The notes beneath the pieces are model-generated. The model was not told where the DNA came from and ran no database searches. It worked only from the letters and a program-made list of their open reading frames with translations. A program made the translations under genes and the position numbers. Source: Candidatus Fermentithermobacillaceae bacterium (lineage in GTDB: Bacteria > Bacillota > Sulfobacillia > Fermentithermobacillales > Fermentithermobacillaceae). Taken from it: a stretch of DNA of 64,000 bases. Shown here one piece after another: positions 9,401 to 19,992 of the stretch (positions are counted from its first letter, which is position 1; every line of letters starts with the position of its first letter). The stretch lies in contig DUSI01000044.1 of the NCBI GenBank assembly GCA_012842685.1, positions 1-64,000 of the forward strand, given 5' to 3'.

Positions 9401-10336
9401 CTATGAGACCCGGTTGTCGTAGGCTTCAAAGGCGCCGCTCTCGATTATGTCTTCCACTTCTTCATGGCCCATGGGAAAGGCGAAGTTGTAGCGGGCCGGA
9501 AGGGCGAACACATACTCTGAGTTCCTGTCGAGTTCAGTGGGGTTTATGGGAGCCGCCCCGATATGAAACTCGCCCGCATCAAGCGCCTCCCACTGGTCGC
9601 GGGTGAAGACCATGACCGGGATATCCTGCCTCGGGTTTTCCTCGGTCCATTTCGGATGCCTGATGAGGACCATGGGGCCGGTTTCAGGGTTGTCCTCATC
9701 GACGTTCCCCTGTGCGTCGAGCCTGTAGCCTTCCCACTTCTCTTCGATAACTGAATATCCGGCCCAGGTGGCCGGAAGAGTTATCCTGAAACCGTACTCT
9801 GGGATATCGCAGACCGACGACGCGGTCGAATTCGTGCCATAGTCTCCCAGCACGACGTCGACTATGATCCACTTGCCTTCAGCCTCGGTGACGGTCAAGG
9901 TGATGGGCCTTTCGGCTGCCGGTTTGTCTTCTTCCGCGCTGGTTACTTCTACGATTTTGCCCTGGACCTTGTACCCTTCTTCCACTTCCTCAATAGATGT
10001 TATCTCTATCCGGTCAGGCCATGGGCTGGATACCAGCCTCCCCGGCGCGTTTTCGGGTCTATCCGCCCACTTGGAGAGAAGCTCCGACGAGACCAGACCG
10101 CCGTAGTTTTCCTCAAGGCTTGCCCTGAGACTGTCTTCGGGCGCGAGCAGCGACACCATCTGCAGCCTCTTTCCGAACTCGGTAACCAGCTCCCGCACGG
10201 CGCTCTCGGCCTCTTGACCGTCGTTTTCTGCCGCCGGCGGCGTGGCGTCAACTTCCGGGGCGCTGCAGCCCGCGAGCGACGCGGTAATGAACAGTGCAAG
10301 CATGACGATAATTCCGGTGAATAAGAATCGTTTCAA
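9401..10336 (-). CDS. Lipoprotein of unknown function
   Basis: This 311-residue protein has a signal peptide (basic MKRF, hydrophobic 5-20) and a lipobox SLAGC with the acylated Cys24, so it should be anchored on the outer face of the membrane. An acidic linker is followed by a region like a DUF4829/NTF2-type fold (about 45-160) and a second domain around a predicted beta-sheet (180-300). No enzyme motif is visible. It starts with TTG at 10336, nine bases after GGAGG. It is divergent from tig and separate from the membrane operon downstream of it on the same strand (216-base gap). Confidence 0.8.
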   Translation of the reverse strand: MKRFLFTGIIVMLALFITASLAGCSAPEVDATPPAAENDGQEAESAVRELVTEFGKRLQMVSLLAPEDSLRASLEENYGGLVSSELLSKWADRPENAPGRLVSSPWPDRIEITSIEEVEEGYKVQGKIVEVTSAEEDKPAAERPITLTVTEAEGKWIIVDVVLGDYGTNSTASSVCDIPEYGFRITLPATWAGYSVIEEKWEGYRLDAQGNVDEDNPETGPMVLIRHPKWTEENPRQDIPVMVFTRDQWEALDAGEFHIGAAPINPTELDRNSEYVFALPARYNFAFPMGHEEVEDIIESGAFEAYDNRVS

Positions 10337-10603
10337 CTCATTACGCCTCCCGAGTGTGTGTCCGTCCTATACTGACGCTCGAGGGAGGAAGATGTTCCGC
10401 AGGACAGGCTCTGTTTTTTCGGGAGCGGAAGAGGCGCCTTAGCCGCCAGAGAACCCATGATGGCAGCCTTTTTCAATGGGACATGATCTGGTAATATACT
10501 AAAGATTGATTTGATTTCCAGCGGAAGACCGAGGACAAGCAGCGCTTCCCGGGGAGAGTAATACGATACCACACAGGCAGAGATTTGTAAGGAGGACCAG
10601 ACT

Positions 10604-12061
10604 GTGAAGGTTAGTGCGGAAAAGCTCGAGGGCTCCAGAGTCGTTCTCACCATCGAGGCACCCGCTTCGGTCGTAGATGAGGCCCTCGACAGGGCGTATA
10701 AGAGCGTGGTCAAGAGGGTCAACGTGCCCGGATTCAGGCGCGGCAAGGCCCCCCGTCATATCCTGGAACGGTATGTCGGCAAGGGCGTACTGTACGAAGA
10801 GGCCATGAGGGAAGCTTTGCCGGCCCATTACGAAAAGGCCGTCCAGGAAGCGGGGATTGAGCCCGTAAGCGAGCCCGAGTTTGACGAGGTTACTTTCAAT
10901 CAGGGCGAACCCCTCAAGATGAAAGCCACCGTCTACGTGCGCCCGGAAGTTGAGCTGGGCGACTACGAAGACCTGTCGGTCCCTTATGAAGTGCAGGAAG
11001 TCACCGACGAAGACGTGGAAAACCAGCTGACCTTCATGCGGGAAAGGATGGCGCGTCTCACTCCTCTCCCCGAGGAACAGGCTCTGGAGAAAGGCGATTA
11101 CGCGACCTGCCACGTAAAGGGAATCGAGGGCGGTGCCTTCAAGCCTGAGGTGGATCAGGAGCTTTCCTACGTCGAGGCCGGAGGAGTATACGGCTTTGTT
11201 CCGGGCCTCACAGAAACCCTCGTAGGTATGAAGAAGGGCGAGACCAAGGAGTTCTCTGCCACCTATCCTCCCGCGAAAGAGGGCGACGAGCCCAGGATCG
11301 CCAAGTACACCGTCGAGGTCAAAGAGTGCTACCGTAAAGTCCTTCCGGCGGATGAAGAATTCCTGAAGACCCTCGGTAGGGAAAGCCTCGATGAGGTTAA
11401 AGAAGATATTAAGAAGAGGCTTACCGCAATGCGAGAAGACCTGGCCAGGCGCACCCACGTCCAGAAAGTGGAGGAGGCCGTGCTCTCCAAGGCTAAGGTC
11501 GAGATACCCCACGTCATGATCGAGCAGCGCGAAGAGGAACTGATACGGAGGTTCGCGGAGCGCCTCCATGAAGCGAACACCAGTCTGGACGCGTATCTCA
11601 GATCCACCGGCAGGACCATTGAGGATCTCAGGAAAGACTTCCACGAGGAAGCCGAGAGGGACGTGCGGAGAGAGCTCATCCTCGACGCCATAGCCGACAA
11701 AGAAAACACAGAGGTTCCTCAGGAAGCCATCGACGAGGTGCTGGAAGCGTTTGCTCGCCAGACCGGCAGAGATATTGGTACAATTAGGACGACCCTTGAA
11801 GTGAGGGGCGCCTTGGACGGCATAGTCAGGGACCTGAGAAGGGTAGAGGTCTTGAAGCAGCTCGCCGCCAGGGCAGCGGAAAAGGCCGGCACACCTCTTC
11901 CACCCGAAGAGAAGAACACCGAAGAAGCAGTAGACGGACGTCAAGATGCCGCACCCGCCGGTGATACCAGGCCGGATGAAGAAGCCCAGGCAGTCGCGCA
12001 AGACGTAGCATCTCAGGAGGCCCAGGCAGCGCCGCCCAAAGACGAAAACCCTGAGGGTTAA
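10604..12061 (+). CDS. tig: Trigger factor, ribosome-associated chaperone and peptidyl-prolyl isomerase
   Basis: The product (485 residues) binds the ribosome exit tunnel and folds nascent chains. The N-terminal ribosome-binding domain has the signature PGFRRGKAPRHI at about 44-55. An FKBP-type isomerase domain follows (about 160-245, including GDYATCHVKG and GMKKGETKEF), then the helical chaperone arms. The last 55 or so residues form a Pro/Glu/Ala-rich tail longer than in typical family members. GTG at 10604 follows AGGAGG by 8 bases. It heads the proteostasis block, 66 bases before clpP, an order common in Bacillota. Confidence 0.97.
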   Translation: MKVSAEKLEGSRVVLTIEAPASVVDEALDRAYKSVVKRVNVPGFRRGKAPRHILERYVGKGVLYEEAMREALPAHYEKAVQEAGIEPVSEPEFDEVTFNQGEPLKMKATVYVRPEVELGDYEDLSVPYEVQEVTDEDVENQLTFMRERMARLTPLPEEQALEKGDYATCHVKGIEGGAFKPEVDQELSYVEAGGVYGFVPGLTETLVGMKKGETKEFSATYPPAKEGDEPRIAKYTVEVKECYRKVLPADEEFLKTLGRESLDEVKEDIKKRLTAMREDLARRTHVQKVEEAVLSKAKVEIPHVMIEQREEELIRRFAERLHEANTSLDAYLRSTGRTIEDLRKDFHEEAERDVRRELILDAIADKENTEVPQEAIDEVLEAFARQTGRDIGTIRTTLEVRGALDGIVRDLRRVEVLKQLAARAAEKAGTPLPPEEKNTEEAVDGRQDAAPAGDTRPDEEAQAVAQDVASQEAQAAPPKDENPEG

Positions 12062-12127
12062 GAACCGACCATAAAGGCGTCTTCGGTTGGAAATGCTAAC
12101 TCTCATCGAGAACGGAGGTAAGAGACG

Positions 12128-12727
12128 ATGGGATACCTTGTACCGATGGTCATCGAGCAGACCGGTCGCGGCGAGCGCGCCTATGATATCTACTCGAGGC
12201 TCCTTAAGGACAGGATAGTTTTCGTCGGTACCCCCATTGACGACAGCGTGGCCAACCTGGTCGTCGCCCAGCTTCTGTTCCTTCAGGCCGAGGACCCTGA
12301 TAAGGAGATCTCCCTGTACATCAACTCTCCGGGTGGTTCGGTGACGGCCGGCTTAGCCATATACGACACCATGCAGCACATAAAGCCCCCTGTGTCGACC
12401 ATCTGCGTGGGGCTCGCCGCCAGCATGGCGGCAGTCCTCTTGGCCGGAGGGACCAAGGGTAGGAGGTTCTGCCTGCCTCACGCCAAGACCCTCATCCACC
12501 AGCCCCTCGGCGGAGTCCAGGGCCAGGCTACCGAAGTCCAGATTGCCGCGAGGGAGATACTCCGGACAAAGGACACCCTCAACAGGATACTGGCAAAACA
12601 CACCGGGCAGCCTATTGAGAGAATCGAGAGAGACACCGATAGAGACTTTTGGATGAACGCCGAGGAGTCGAAGGCCTACGGTCTTGTAGACGACATCCTC
12701 GTCCCGACAGGCAAAGCCTCAAAGTAA
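12128..12727 (+). CDS. clpP: ATP-dependent Clp protease proteolytic subunit
   Basis: This 199-residue serine protease forms the tetradecameric barrel fed by ClpX. The triad is present: Ser99 in GLAASM, His124 in LIHQPLGG and Asp173 in the DRDFW segment. The residue two after the catalytic serine is Ala (ASMAA) where most ClpPs have Gly (ASMGA); the triad itself is intact, so the protein should be active. The ATG follows GGAGG by nine bases. It is 10 bases ahead of clpX and almost certainly co-transcribed with it. Confidence 0.97.
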   Translation: MGYLVPMVIEQTGRGERAYDIYSRLLKDRIVFVGTPIDDSVANLVVAQLLFLQAEDPDKEISLYINSPGGSVTAGLAIYDTMQHIKPPVSTICVGLAASMAAVLLAGGTKGRRFCLPHAKTLIHQPLGGVQGQATEVQIAAREILRTKDTLNRILAKHTGQPIERIERDTDRDFWMNAEESKAYGLVDDILVPTGKASK

Positions 12728-12737
12728 CCGGGGTGAC

Positions 12738-14009
12738 ATGATGTTCAGATTCGAGGAACAGAAGGGACTTAAGTGTTCGTTTTGCGGGAAGTACCAGGAC
12801 CAAGTCAAGAGGCTCATCGCTGGTCCCGGTGTCTATATCTGCGACGAATGCATCGAGCTTTGTTACGAGATAATCACCGAGGAGCTTGAAGAGGACACCG
12901 AAGAGAGCCTCAAGGATGTCCCGAAGCCGAAAGAGATAAAGGAGTTCCTCGATCAGTACGTTATAGGGCAGGAGAGGGCGAAGAAGATCCTCTCTGTGGC
13001 GGTGTACAACCACTACAAGAGGATCGGGCGGAAGCATAAGGATGACGATGTGGAGATCCAGAAGTCCAACATAGTGATGCTCGGTCCCACGGGAGTAGGC
13101 AAGACGTATCTCGCCCAGAACCTGGCCAAGATGCTCAACGTGCCGTTCGCCATCGCGGACGCGACGACGCTCACGGAGGCCGGGTATGTAGGCGAGGATG
13201 TAGAGAATATCCTTCTCAGACTGGTGCAAGCCGCAGACTACGACATCGAGAAGGCCGAAAAGGGCATCATCTACATCGACGAGATAGACAAGATCGCCCG
13301 AAAATCAGAAAACCCCTCCATTACCCGCGATGTATCGGGTGAGGGGGTGCAGCAGGCCCTGCTCAAGATCCTGGAGGGGACCGTGGCCAACGTCCCGCCT
13401 CTCGGAGGCCGCAAGCATCCCCACCAGGAGTTCATCCAGGTGGACACCACGAACATCCTGTTCATATGCGGCGGGGCGTTTGATGGCATCGAGAAGATCA
13501 TCCAGAGCCGCATAGGCCAGAAGGTGCTGGGCTTTACTTCGGAGGTCCGCTCGAGGAACGAAGGGAATGTGGGCGAGATCCTTTCCCAAATCCTGCCGCA
13601 GGACCTCCTCAAGTACGGGATGATACCCGAGTTTATCGGGCGCGTTCCGGTGATCGTCACTCTGGATGCCCTGAACGAGGATGACCTCGTCAGGATCCTG
13701 GTGGAGCCCAAGAACGCCCTCATCAAGCAGTACCAAAAGATGTTCGCCCTGGACGGCGTGACCCTGGAGTTCCAGGAGGACGCCATTCGGGCCATCGCCA
13801 AAGAGGCCATAAGGCGAGGGACAGGAGCACGCGGGCTCAGGGCGGTGCTCGAAGACCGGATGCTGGAGATCATGTACGAACTCCCGTCTCGCGGCGACAT
13901 CTCCAAGTGCATAATGACCAAGGAGTCCATCCTTGGGAACGTGCCGCCCATACTGGTTACCACCGAGAAGAAGCAAAGCGGCGGCAAGAAGAAGGAAGAG
14001 ACCGCGTAA
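12738..14009 (+). CDS. clpX: ATP-dependent Clp protease ATP-binding subunit ClpX
   Basis: This 423-residue AAA+ unfoldase recognises tagged proteins and threads them into ClpP. The N-terminal zinc-binding domain has Cys13, Cys16, Cys35 and Cys38. Walker A is GPTGVGKT (Lys122) and Walker B is IIYIDEIDK. The loop [11 protein letters not shown] and the sensor region RGTGARGLR are present. Two tandem ATGs (12738, 12741) occur; GGGGTG favours the second. A strong hairpin terminator (14147-14170) follows. Confidence 0.97.
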   Translation: MMFRFEEQKGLKCSFCGKYQDQVKRLIAGPGVYICDECIELCYEIITEELEEDTEESLKDVPKPKEIKEFLDQYVIGQERAKKILSVAVYNHYKRIGRKHKDDDVEIQKSNIVMLGPTGVGKTYLAQNLAKMLNVPFAIADATTLTEAGYVGEDVENILLRLVQAADYDIEKAEKGIIYIDEIDKIARKSENPSITRDVSGEGVQQALLKILEGTVANVPPLGGRKHPHQEFIQVDTTNILFICGGAFDGIEKIIQSRIGQKVLGFTSEVRSRNEGNVGEILSQILPQDLLKYGMIPEFIGRVPVIVTLDALNEDDLVRILVEPKNALIKQYQKMFALDGVTLEFQEDAIRAIAKEAIRRGTGARGLRAVLEDRMLEIMYELPSRGDISKCIMTKESILGNVPPILVTTEKKQSGGKKKEETA

Positions 14010-14146
14010 GCGACGGGGGTGAAACAAAGAAGAGACCCCGTAGGCGCCAGGCGCGGTACCATGTAGTTGCCTGGAAGCACATCCGCGGCGGGCTCACATG
14101 GTGGTGCTTGGCGTATGAGCGGCAGCGCACGATCAGTGCCGGATTC

Positions 14147-14176
14147 AGGCCTCCCCGAAAGGGGAGGCTTCGTTAT
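14147..14176 (+). terminator. Terminator of the clpP-clpX transcript
   Basis: A 10-bp stem (14147-14156 with 14161-14170, one G-T pair) carries a GAAA tetraloop and ends in TTCGTTATT. The remaining 14010-14338 interval shows only a small hairpin near 14177-14200 and no gene, so lonB probably has its own promoter there, which I could not place. Confidence 0.75.
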
Positions 14177-14338
14177 TGGGCGGCGGTCGGGGGACACCGC
14201 CGGGAAATGCCCGTCGTGTCCAGTTTCTCCTCATAATCCCATGGCAATGGGCAGAACATAGCCTGTGAAGCGTTTCTTTAGACCCCGAAACCTTTCAGGG
14301 TGCGCTGGAGACGCAGGATTAAGCGAGGGATTGTGGCG

Positions 14339-15955
14339 ATGCTGAACTCGGGCGTGCTTATATACCTTCAGCTCTTTCTCACCATCGTGATGGGGCTCTA
14401 CTTCTGGAACCTCCTCAGGTCTCAAGAAGGCCAGAAACTGGCCGTGAGCCGCGAGTCCAAGAAGGAACTGGAGCGCCTGAGACAGCTCAGGAAGATCCGG
14501 CTCAGCGAGCCCTTGAGCGAGAAGACTCGTCCCACGATCCTCGAGGAAGTCATCGGCCAGGACGAGGGGATAAAGGCTCTGAAGGCAGCCCTCTGCGGTC
14601 CAAATCCCCAGCACGTCATAATCTGCGGCCCGCCCGGCGTGGGGAAGACGGCGGCCGCGAGGCTGGTCTTGGAAGAAGCCAAGCGGAACCCCCAGTCTCC
14701 CTTCGGGAGCGACGCGAGGTTCATAGAGATGGACGCAACCATCGCCAGGTTTGACGAGCGGGGGATCGCTGATCCCTTGATCGGTTCGGTACATGACCCC
14801 ATCTATCAGGGTGCGGGTGCCATGGGGTTGGCGGGGATACCCCAGCCTAAGCCCGGGGCGGTGACCAAAGCCCACGGCGGGATACTGTTCTTGGACGAGA
14901 TCGGCGAGCTACACCCCGTTCAGATGAACAAACTCCTCAAGGTGCTTGAAGACAGGAAGGTGTTCTTTGAAAGCGCCTATTACTCCCAGGAAGACCCCAA
15001 TATCCCCGAGCACATCCACGACATCTTCCAAAACGGACTCCCCGCGGACTTCCGCCTCGTGGGCGCCACCACTAGGTCCCCGGAAGACATACCGCCGCCG
15101 CTGAGGTCGAGGTGCCTGGAGGTGTTTTTCAGGGCGCTCACCCCCGACGAAATCGGGCGTATCGCGGAAGGTGCGGCCCGAAAGGCCGGCGTGGAGATCG
15201 ACCCAAGGGCGGTCGAGATGATCAAGAAGTACGCAGGGAGCGGGCGAGACGCGGTGAACCTCGTCCAGATGGCGTCGGGGCTCATCACCGTCCAGGGTCG
15301 CAAGACGATAGAGCTCGCTGACATCGAGTGGATAATCGCCCAGGGCCGCCTGAACCCCCGGCCCACGCCGCGCATACCCGCAGAGCCAACCGTAGGTACC
15401 GCCCTGGGCCTCGCCGTCTACGGCCCGGGCATGGCGTGCGTCATAGACGTGGAATGCCAGGTTGTCCAAGAGGCGGTGGGGAGAAGGGGCGAGGTCATAA
15501 TCACCGGCGTTATTGAAGAAGAGGAAATGGGCAAGGGCTCGCACGTCTTGCGCAGGAAGAGCATGGTCATGTCCTCTGTGGAAAACGTGAGGACCGCCCT
15601 CACTTCTGTCGCCGGTATACGTCCCTATGCCTGGGACATCCACGTGAACTTCCCGGGCGGTACCCCCGTAGATGGACCTTCCGCGGGTCTTGCCATCGCG
15701 GCCAGCGTCTATTCGGCAATCACCAAGGTGCCCCTCCATCCGAAAACGGCCTTCACCGGCGAGGTTTCCATAAGGGGCGAAGTGCGGCCCGTCGGCGGCG
15801 TCGACCAGAAGCTCGAGGCGGCCAGGGAGGCAGGGCTGCAGCGCGCCTTCATCCCAAGGGCCAACTGGCAGGACAGGTATGCCGGGATGCCTTTCGAAGT
15901 GGTGCCTGTGGACCGGCTGGAGGAAGTCCTGGAACGGATGGCTGCCTCGCCGTAA
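14339..15955 (+). CDS. lonB: ATP-dependent protease LonB (membrane-anchored, spore-former type)
   Basis: This 538-residue protein has one N-terminal membrane helix (about 5-22), an AAA+ domain with [10 protein letters not shown] and LFLDEIGELH, and a C-terminal Lon protease domain with the Ser-Lys dyad: serine in DGPSAGLAIAA and lysine in GGVDQKLEAA. It lacks the N-terminal LAN domain of LonA. In Bacillus subtilis the orthologue acts in the forespore. I chose the ATG at 14339 because GAGGGA lies 8 bases upstream; an in-frame ATG at 14300 lacks a site. lonA follows 177 bases later. Confidence 0.93.
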   Translation: MLNSGVLIYLQLFLTIVMGLYFWNLLRSQEGQKLAVSRESKKELERLRQLRKIRLSEPLSEKTRPTILEEVIGQDEGIKALKAALCGPNPQHVIICGPPGVGKTAAARLVLEEAKRNPQSPFGSDARFIEMDATIARFDERGIADPLIGSVHDPIYQGAGAMGLAGIPQPKPGAVTKAHGGILFLDEIGELHPVQMNKLLKVLEDRKVFFESAYYSQEDPNIPEHIHDIFQNGLPADFRLVGATTRSPEDIPPPLRSRCLEVFFRALTPDEIGRIAEGAARKAGVEIDPRAVEMIKKYAGSGRDAVNLVQMASGLITVQGRKTIELADIEWIIAQGRLNPRPTPRIPAEPTVGTALGLAVYGPGMACVIDVECQVVQEAVGRRGEVIITGVIEEEEMGKGSHVLRRKSMVMSSVENVRTALTSVAGIRPYAWDIHVNFPGGTPVDGPSAGLAIAASVYSAITKVPLHPKTAFTGEVSIRGEVRPVGGVDQKLEAAREAGLQRAFIPRANWQDRYAGMPFEVVPVDRLEEVLERMAASP

Positions 15956-16132
15956 AATAACCCCTCTAGGAGCATAATTCCTGCTTGTCCAGAGCTTCCC
16001 ATCCTCCGAGTGAAGGACTTGTCTTCCGGATTCGAGAATAGATCTCTCGCGTTCTCCGGGACAAGTCACTTCGGCCTTATTGCCCAATATGATAAGGCTG
16101 AGAGTGACGAGGAGAACGCGGGAGGTGTAGCT

Positions 16133-18535
16133 TTGGATATGGTCAAGACCGAGAAGAAGTCCTACCCGCTCCTACCCCTTAGGAATATCCTGGTGTTTCC
16201 CGGCACCACGACTGCCTTGGAGGTTGGCCGAGCCAGGTCGGTCAAAGCGGTGGAGATGGCGCAGTCCTCTGACATGAGGATTGCCATGTGTGCTCAGAAG
16301 GACAACGATATAGTCGACCCGCTTCCCGAGAATATCTCGGAGGTCGGGACGCTTGGAGTCATAAAGGAAATCGAGAAGACTTCGCAAGGGCATTACCGGG
16401 TCGTAATCGAGGGCGTCGCGCGCATTAAGGTTGAGTCGTATCTCGTAACCTCCCCCGGTTACGTTGTGAGCGCGACGACGCTCCCCGAGGAGATCTTGCC
16501 TCCCGCGGAAGCCAAGGTCGCCATCAGGACGCTCACCGAGCACTATGAGGAATATGTGCGCGTGACCAAGAAGGTCGGCGCCGAGACCCTTATCTCCATA
16601 GCCACCCTTTCAGATCCGGGCCAGCTGTGCGATTCGATCGCCAGCCACATCCCCCTGAGCCTCGTGGAGAAGCAGGAGATCCTTGAGACGGTCCCGGTGA
16701 ACGAACGGATAAGCAAACTCATATCCTTCCTGAACAGGGAAATCGAGATGGTAAGCCTCGAGAAGCGGATACAGAGGCGCGTCCGGGACCAGATCGAGAG
16801 GAGCCAGCGGGAGTACTGGCTCCGGGAGCAGATGAAGGCCATCCAGAAAGAACTCGGCGAGCGGGACGAAACCATGAGCGAGGCCGAGGAGTTCCGCCAG
16901 AAGATTGAAAAGGCCGGGCTCACGGGTGAGGCCAGGGAGAGAGCTTTGAGGGAGGCGGACCGCCTCGAGAAAATGCCCCAGTCGTCGGCGGAAGCCGTGG
17001 TTGTGCGCACGTATCTCGAGTGGATGGTGTCCCTTCCCTGGAATATCCTCACCGAGGATACCCTCGACGTGAGGGCAGCCCAGAAGATCCTGGACGAGGA
17101 CCACTATGGGCTTCACGAGGTGAAGGAACGCATCCTGGAATACCTGGCGATAAGGAAGCTGGTTGAAAAGCCCAGAGGACCGATATTGTGCTTCGTGGGC
17201 CCGCCCGGAGTGGGGAAGACTTCCCTCGCCAAGTCCATCGCCAGGGCGCTTAACCGCAGGTTCGTCAGGATATCTCTGGGCGGCGTGAGGGATGAGGCCG
17301 AGATCCGCGGGCACAGGCGCACGTACATCGGGGCGCTGCCGGGCAGGATCATCCAAGGCATGAGGAACGCAGGTTCCAGGAACCCGGTGTTTCTCATGGA
17401 CGAGATAGATAAGCTGGCCTCGGATTTCAGGGGCGACCCTGCCGCCGCGCTCCTTGAAGTGCTCGATCCCGAGCAGAACAGCACCTTCAGCGATCATTAC
17501 CTTGAAGTGCCTTTTGACCTCTCCCGGGTCATGTTTATAACGACGGCCAACTCGACCCACACCATCCCGCGGCCGCTTCTTGATCGCATGGAGGTCATTA
17601 CAATCCCGGGCTACACGGAAGACGAGAAGATGCAGATAGGCATGCAGTTCCTCCTGCCTAAGGCCCTGAGGGAACACGGGCTCCAGCCGTCGCACCTAAC
17701 CATAGGCAAGGATGCCCTGAGGGAGATAGTGAGGGCTTACACCCGTGAGGCGGGCGTCAGGAACCTGGAGCGGCAGATCGCGACCATCTGCAGGAAAACC
17801 GCCAAGGATCTCGTTTCGGGCAAGAGGAAGCGCGTGCGCATCACGCCCAAGAACATGGTCAAGTACCTCGGGATCCCCCGGTTCCATTACGGCCAGGCCG
17901 AGAAAGAAAACCAGATCGGTGTGGCAACGGCATTGTCCGTGACCGACGTCGGAGGAGACATCCTCTCGGTAGAGGTGAGCGTCGTAAAAGGCAAGGGCAA
18001 GCTCACCCTCACCGGCCAGATGGGCGACGTGATGAAGGAGTCCGCGTACGCCGGGCTGAGCTATATCCGCTCGAGAGCCCTGGATCTGGGTCTCAGCGAA
18101 GACTTCTACGAGAACGTGGACATCCATATCCACGTTCCCGAAGGCGCCATCCCCAAGGATGGGCCGTCGGCGGGGATCACGATGGCGTGCGCGATGGCTT
18201 CCGCCCTCACGAACCGGCCGGTGAGGCACGACGTGGCCATGACCGGCGAGGTCACGCTGCGGGGACGGGTCCTGCCCATAGGCGGGGTGAAGGAGAAAGT
18301 CCTGGCCGCCCACAGGGCCGGTATCGCCAACGTGATACTTCCCGAGGAGAACCGCAAGGACCTGGAGGAAGTGCCCCCTAACATCCGGGACGAGATAAAC
18401 GTGTACTTCGTGAACCACATGGATGACGTCCTGGGGATTGCCCTCGTCAAGGAAGAACCCGAGGACATGGTGAGGCTCCCCGTAGTGGCAGAGAAGTGTG
18501 CGGCGCAGCCCCAGGCAGTGAGCGACCTCCACTAG
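16133..18535 (+). CDS. lon: ATP-dependent Lon protease (LonA)
   Basis: This protein of about 800 residues is a soluble homohexameric protease that degrades misfolded and regulatory proteins. It has the N-terminal LAN domain (starting [14 protein letters not shown]), a long helical linker, an AAA+ domain with [13 protein letters not shown] and [10 protein letters not shown], and the protease domain with the dyad serine in [10 protein letters not shown] and lysine in [15 protein letters not shown] (16121-16125) favours TTG at 16133; ATG at 16139 is the alternative, and an ATG at 16010 would add a non-conserved leader. A strong terminator follows at 18622-18661. Confidence 0.95.
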   Translation: MDMVKTEKKSYPLLPLRNILVFPGTTTALEVGRARSVKAVEMAQSSDMRIAMCAQKDNDIVDPLPENISEVGTLGVIKEIEKTSQGHYRVVIEGVARIKVESYLVTSPGYVVSATTLPEEILPPAEAKVAIRTLTEHYEEYVRVTKKVGAETLISIATLSDPGQLCDSIASHIPLSLVEKQEILETVPVNERISKLISFLNREIEMVSLEKRIQRRVRDQIERSQREYWLREQMKAIQKELGERDETMSEAEEFRQKIEKAGLTGEARERALREADRLEKMPQSSAEAVVVRTYLEWMVSLPWNILTEDTLDVRAAQKILDEDHYGLHEVKERILEYLAIRKLVEKPRGPILCFVGPPGVGKTSLAKSIARALNRRFVRISLGGVRDEAEIRGHRRTYIGALPGRIIQGMRNAGSRNPVFLMDEIDKLASDFRGDPAAALLEVLDPEQNSTFSDHYLEVPFDLSRVMFITTANSTHTIPRPLLDRMEVITIPGYTEDEKMQIGMQFLLPKALREHGLQPSHLTIGKDALREIVRAYTREAGVRNLERQIATICRKTAKDLVSGKRKRVRITPKNMVKYLGIPRFHYGQAEKENQIGVATALSVTDVGGDILSVEVSVVKGKGKLTLTGQMGDVMKESAYAGLSYIRSRALDLGLSEDFYENVDIHIHVPEGAIPKDGPSAGITMACAMASALTNRPVRHDVAMTGEVTLRGRVLPIGGVKEKVLAAHRAGIANVILPEENRKDLEEVPPNIRDEINVYFVNHMDDVLGIALVKEEPEDMVRLPVVAEKCAAQPQAVSDLH

Positions 18536-18551
18536 TCAAGGAGCCAAGACT

Positions 18552-18612
18552 TGGCCAACTCTAGTCTATGCGTTCGAATCTAGCCAACGTCTAGTCTAAG
18601 CGTCCAAGCCTA
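18552..18612. repeat. Imperfect 30-bp direct repeat after lonA
   Basis: Two copies of about 30 bases (near 18552-18581 and 18582-18611) share GCCAAC, then TCTAGTCTA, then GCGT. A third partial copy (CTAGCCA) trails them. They lie between the lonA stop and its terminator. Confidence 0.55.
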
Positions 18613-18621
18613 GCCAGCTTG

Positions 18622-18675
18622 AGGCCCAGCCACCGGCTAATCCGCCGGGCCGGCTGGGCCTATCTATCATTTTCT
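18622..18675 (+). terminator. Terminator of lonA
   Basis: A 10-bp stem AGGCCCAGCC/GGCTGGGCCT (18622-18631 with 18652-18661) with an inner CCGG/CCGG pair is followed by ATCTATCATTTT. Confidence 0.7.
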
Positions 18676-18743
18676 GCTACATACGTCTGGCCTATGTAGC
18701 AAGAAATGTATGTTGACAACCGGCAACGCAACATTTTCTGCTA
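18668..18743. repeat. Inverted repeat plus partial direct copy in the lonA-ATP-grasp gap
   Basis: Arms of 16 bases (18668-18683 and 18693-18708) match at 14 positions, with one G-T pair, around a 9-base loop. The first 12 bases of the left arm (CATTTTCTGCTA) recur at 18732-18743. No gene lies between 18536 and 18930. The structure could be an operator, a small structured RNA or a remnant of a mobile element. Confidence 0.5.
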
Positions 18744-18872
18744 GATAGACCCTCGCCGGTGTACACAAAATGCACAATGCCCAGGGGCCGTCTGTCATGT
18801 TCTGTCACTTGATCAAACATTGACTTGGTGTCTTGTGGCCAGAAGCGTCCGGCCGGACCATCGCGATTTCGA

Positions 18873-18901
18873 TTGACGGTGGTTTGACCCCGTGCAATAA
18901 T
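18873..18901 (+). promoter_or_regulatory. Sigma-A promoter for the ATP-grasp ligase gene
   Basis: TTGACG (18873-18878), a 17-base spacer and AATAAT (18896-18901) lie just upstream of the 18931/18940 start. Confidence 0.55.
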
Positions 18902-18939
18902 CACTGCGACAATCCTTACGAAGGGGGAAATTGGCTGGG

Positions 18940-19968
18940 ATGGCCGTCGTCGGCGTTATGTACAACCTGAAGGGTGCCCCGCCGGAGGAGGGAGAGCCTC
19001 CAGACCTGGGCGCCGAACTTGATTCGGAGTCGACCGTAGCCGCAGTTGCCCTCGCGCTTCGCGCCCACGGACACGAAGTGCTGCTCATCGAAGGAAATGA
19101 CACCGCCTACCTGAAACTCCTCTCAAACCGTCTGGACATCGTCTTCAACATGTGTGAAGGCCTAAGGGGCGAGTCTAGAGAAAGCCACATCCCATCGATG
19201 CTGGAGATGCTGGGCATCCCCTACACCGGCTCAGGAGTGCTGACCCTGGCCCTGACTCTCGACAAGCCTCTAACCAAGAAGGTCCTTGCATACCACGGGA
19301 TACCGACGCCTGGATTTCGAGTGTTTTCGTCGGCCGAGGAGATCGACGTTCAGGGGCTCGAGTTTCCGCTGTTTGTGAAACCAGCCCACGAGGGATCCAG
19401 CATGGGCATCACCTCGAGTTCTGTCTGTAAGGATATGGACCGGCTCGTGGGGGAGGTCCGCAGGCTGACTGCGCTTTATCGCCAGCCTGTTCTGGTCGAG
19501 GAGTTCCTCCCTGGGCGCGAGTTTACCGTGGGTATCCTGGGAAACAAGAACCCCGTCATCTTCCCGATAATGGAGATAAACTTCGATGCCATCCCCGAAG
19601 GATGCGCGCGGGTCTACTCGAGGCAATTCAAGACCGACTGGTCGGACGACATCTACTACAAGTGTCCGGCGCCCCTGGAGCCGGAACTCGAGGCGCTCAT
19701 CAAAGACACTGCCCTGAAGACGTACAGGGCCCTGGATTGCCGAGACCTGGCGCGCGTTGACCTCCGTCTCGACCGGAGGGGAGTCCCCAACGTGATGGAA
19801 GTCAACCCCTTGCCCGGGCTGGCGCCGGGGTACTCTGATTACCCGCGTCTTGCCGAGAAGGGCGGCTGGACTTACACCGACCTCATAAACGGGATACTGG
19901 AGTGCGCCCTGAGGCGCAACAACATGGAACACCTCATCGGCGCGCCGTTCGTGAGGCAGATCGCCTAG
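18940..19968 (+). CDS. D-alanine--D-alanine ligase family ATP-grasp protein
   Basis: This 342-residue ATP-grasp enzyme resembles Ddl. It has an N-terminal substrate domain (FNMCEGLRGESRESH and YTGSG), the grasp lysine in PLFVKPAHEGSSMG, VEEFLPGREFTVG, and a C-terminal metal site MEVNPLPGLAPGYSDYP. Ddl normally joins two D-alanines for peptidoglycan; the altered C-terminal loop leaves another amino-acid ligase possible. Starts at TTG 18931 or ATG 18940 are both reachable from AAGGGGG; the ATG gives the more usual spacing. It is monocistronic, with a strong terminator after it. Confidence 0.85.
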   Translation: MAVVGVMYNLKGAPPEEGEPPDLGAELDSESTVAAVALALRAHGHEVLLIEGNDTAYLKLLSNRLDIVFNMCEGLRGESRESHIPSMLEMLGIPYTGSGVLTLALTLDKPLTKKVLAYHGIPTPGFRVFSSAEEIDVQGLEFPLFVKPAHEGSSMGITSSSVCKDMDRLVGEVRRLTALYRQPVLVEEFLPGREFTVGILGNKNPVIFPIMEINFDAIPEGCARVYSRQFKTDWSDDIYYKCPAPLEPELEALIKDTALKTYRALDCRDLARVDLRLDRRGVPNVMEVNPLPGLAPGYSDYPRLAEKGGWTYTDLINGILECALRRNNMEHLIGAPFVRQIA

Positions 19969-19992
19969 ACTATCGCAACGTGACGAGATAAG

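Noticed and set aside
10499-12106. 535-codon frame antisense to trigger factor
   Set aside because: The plus strand encodes a complete trigger factor with a good ribosome site; this frame has none.
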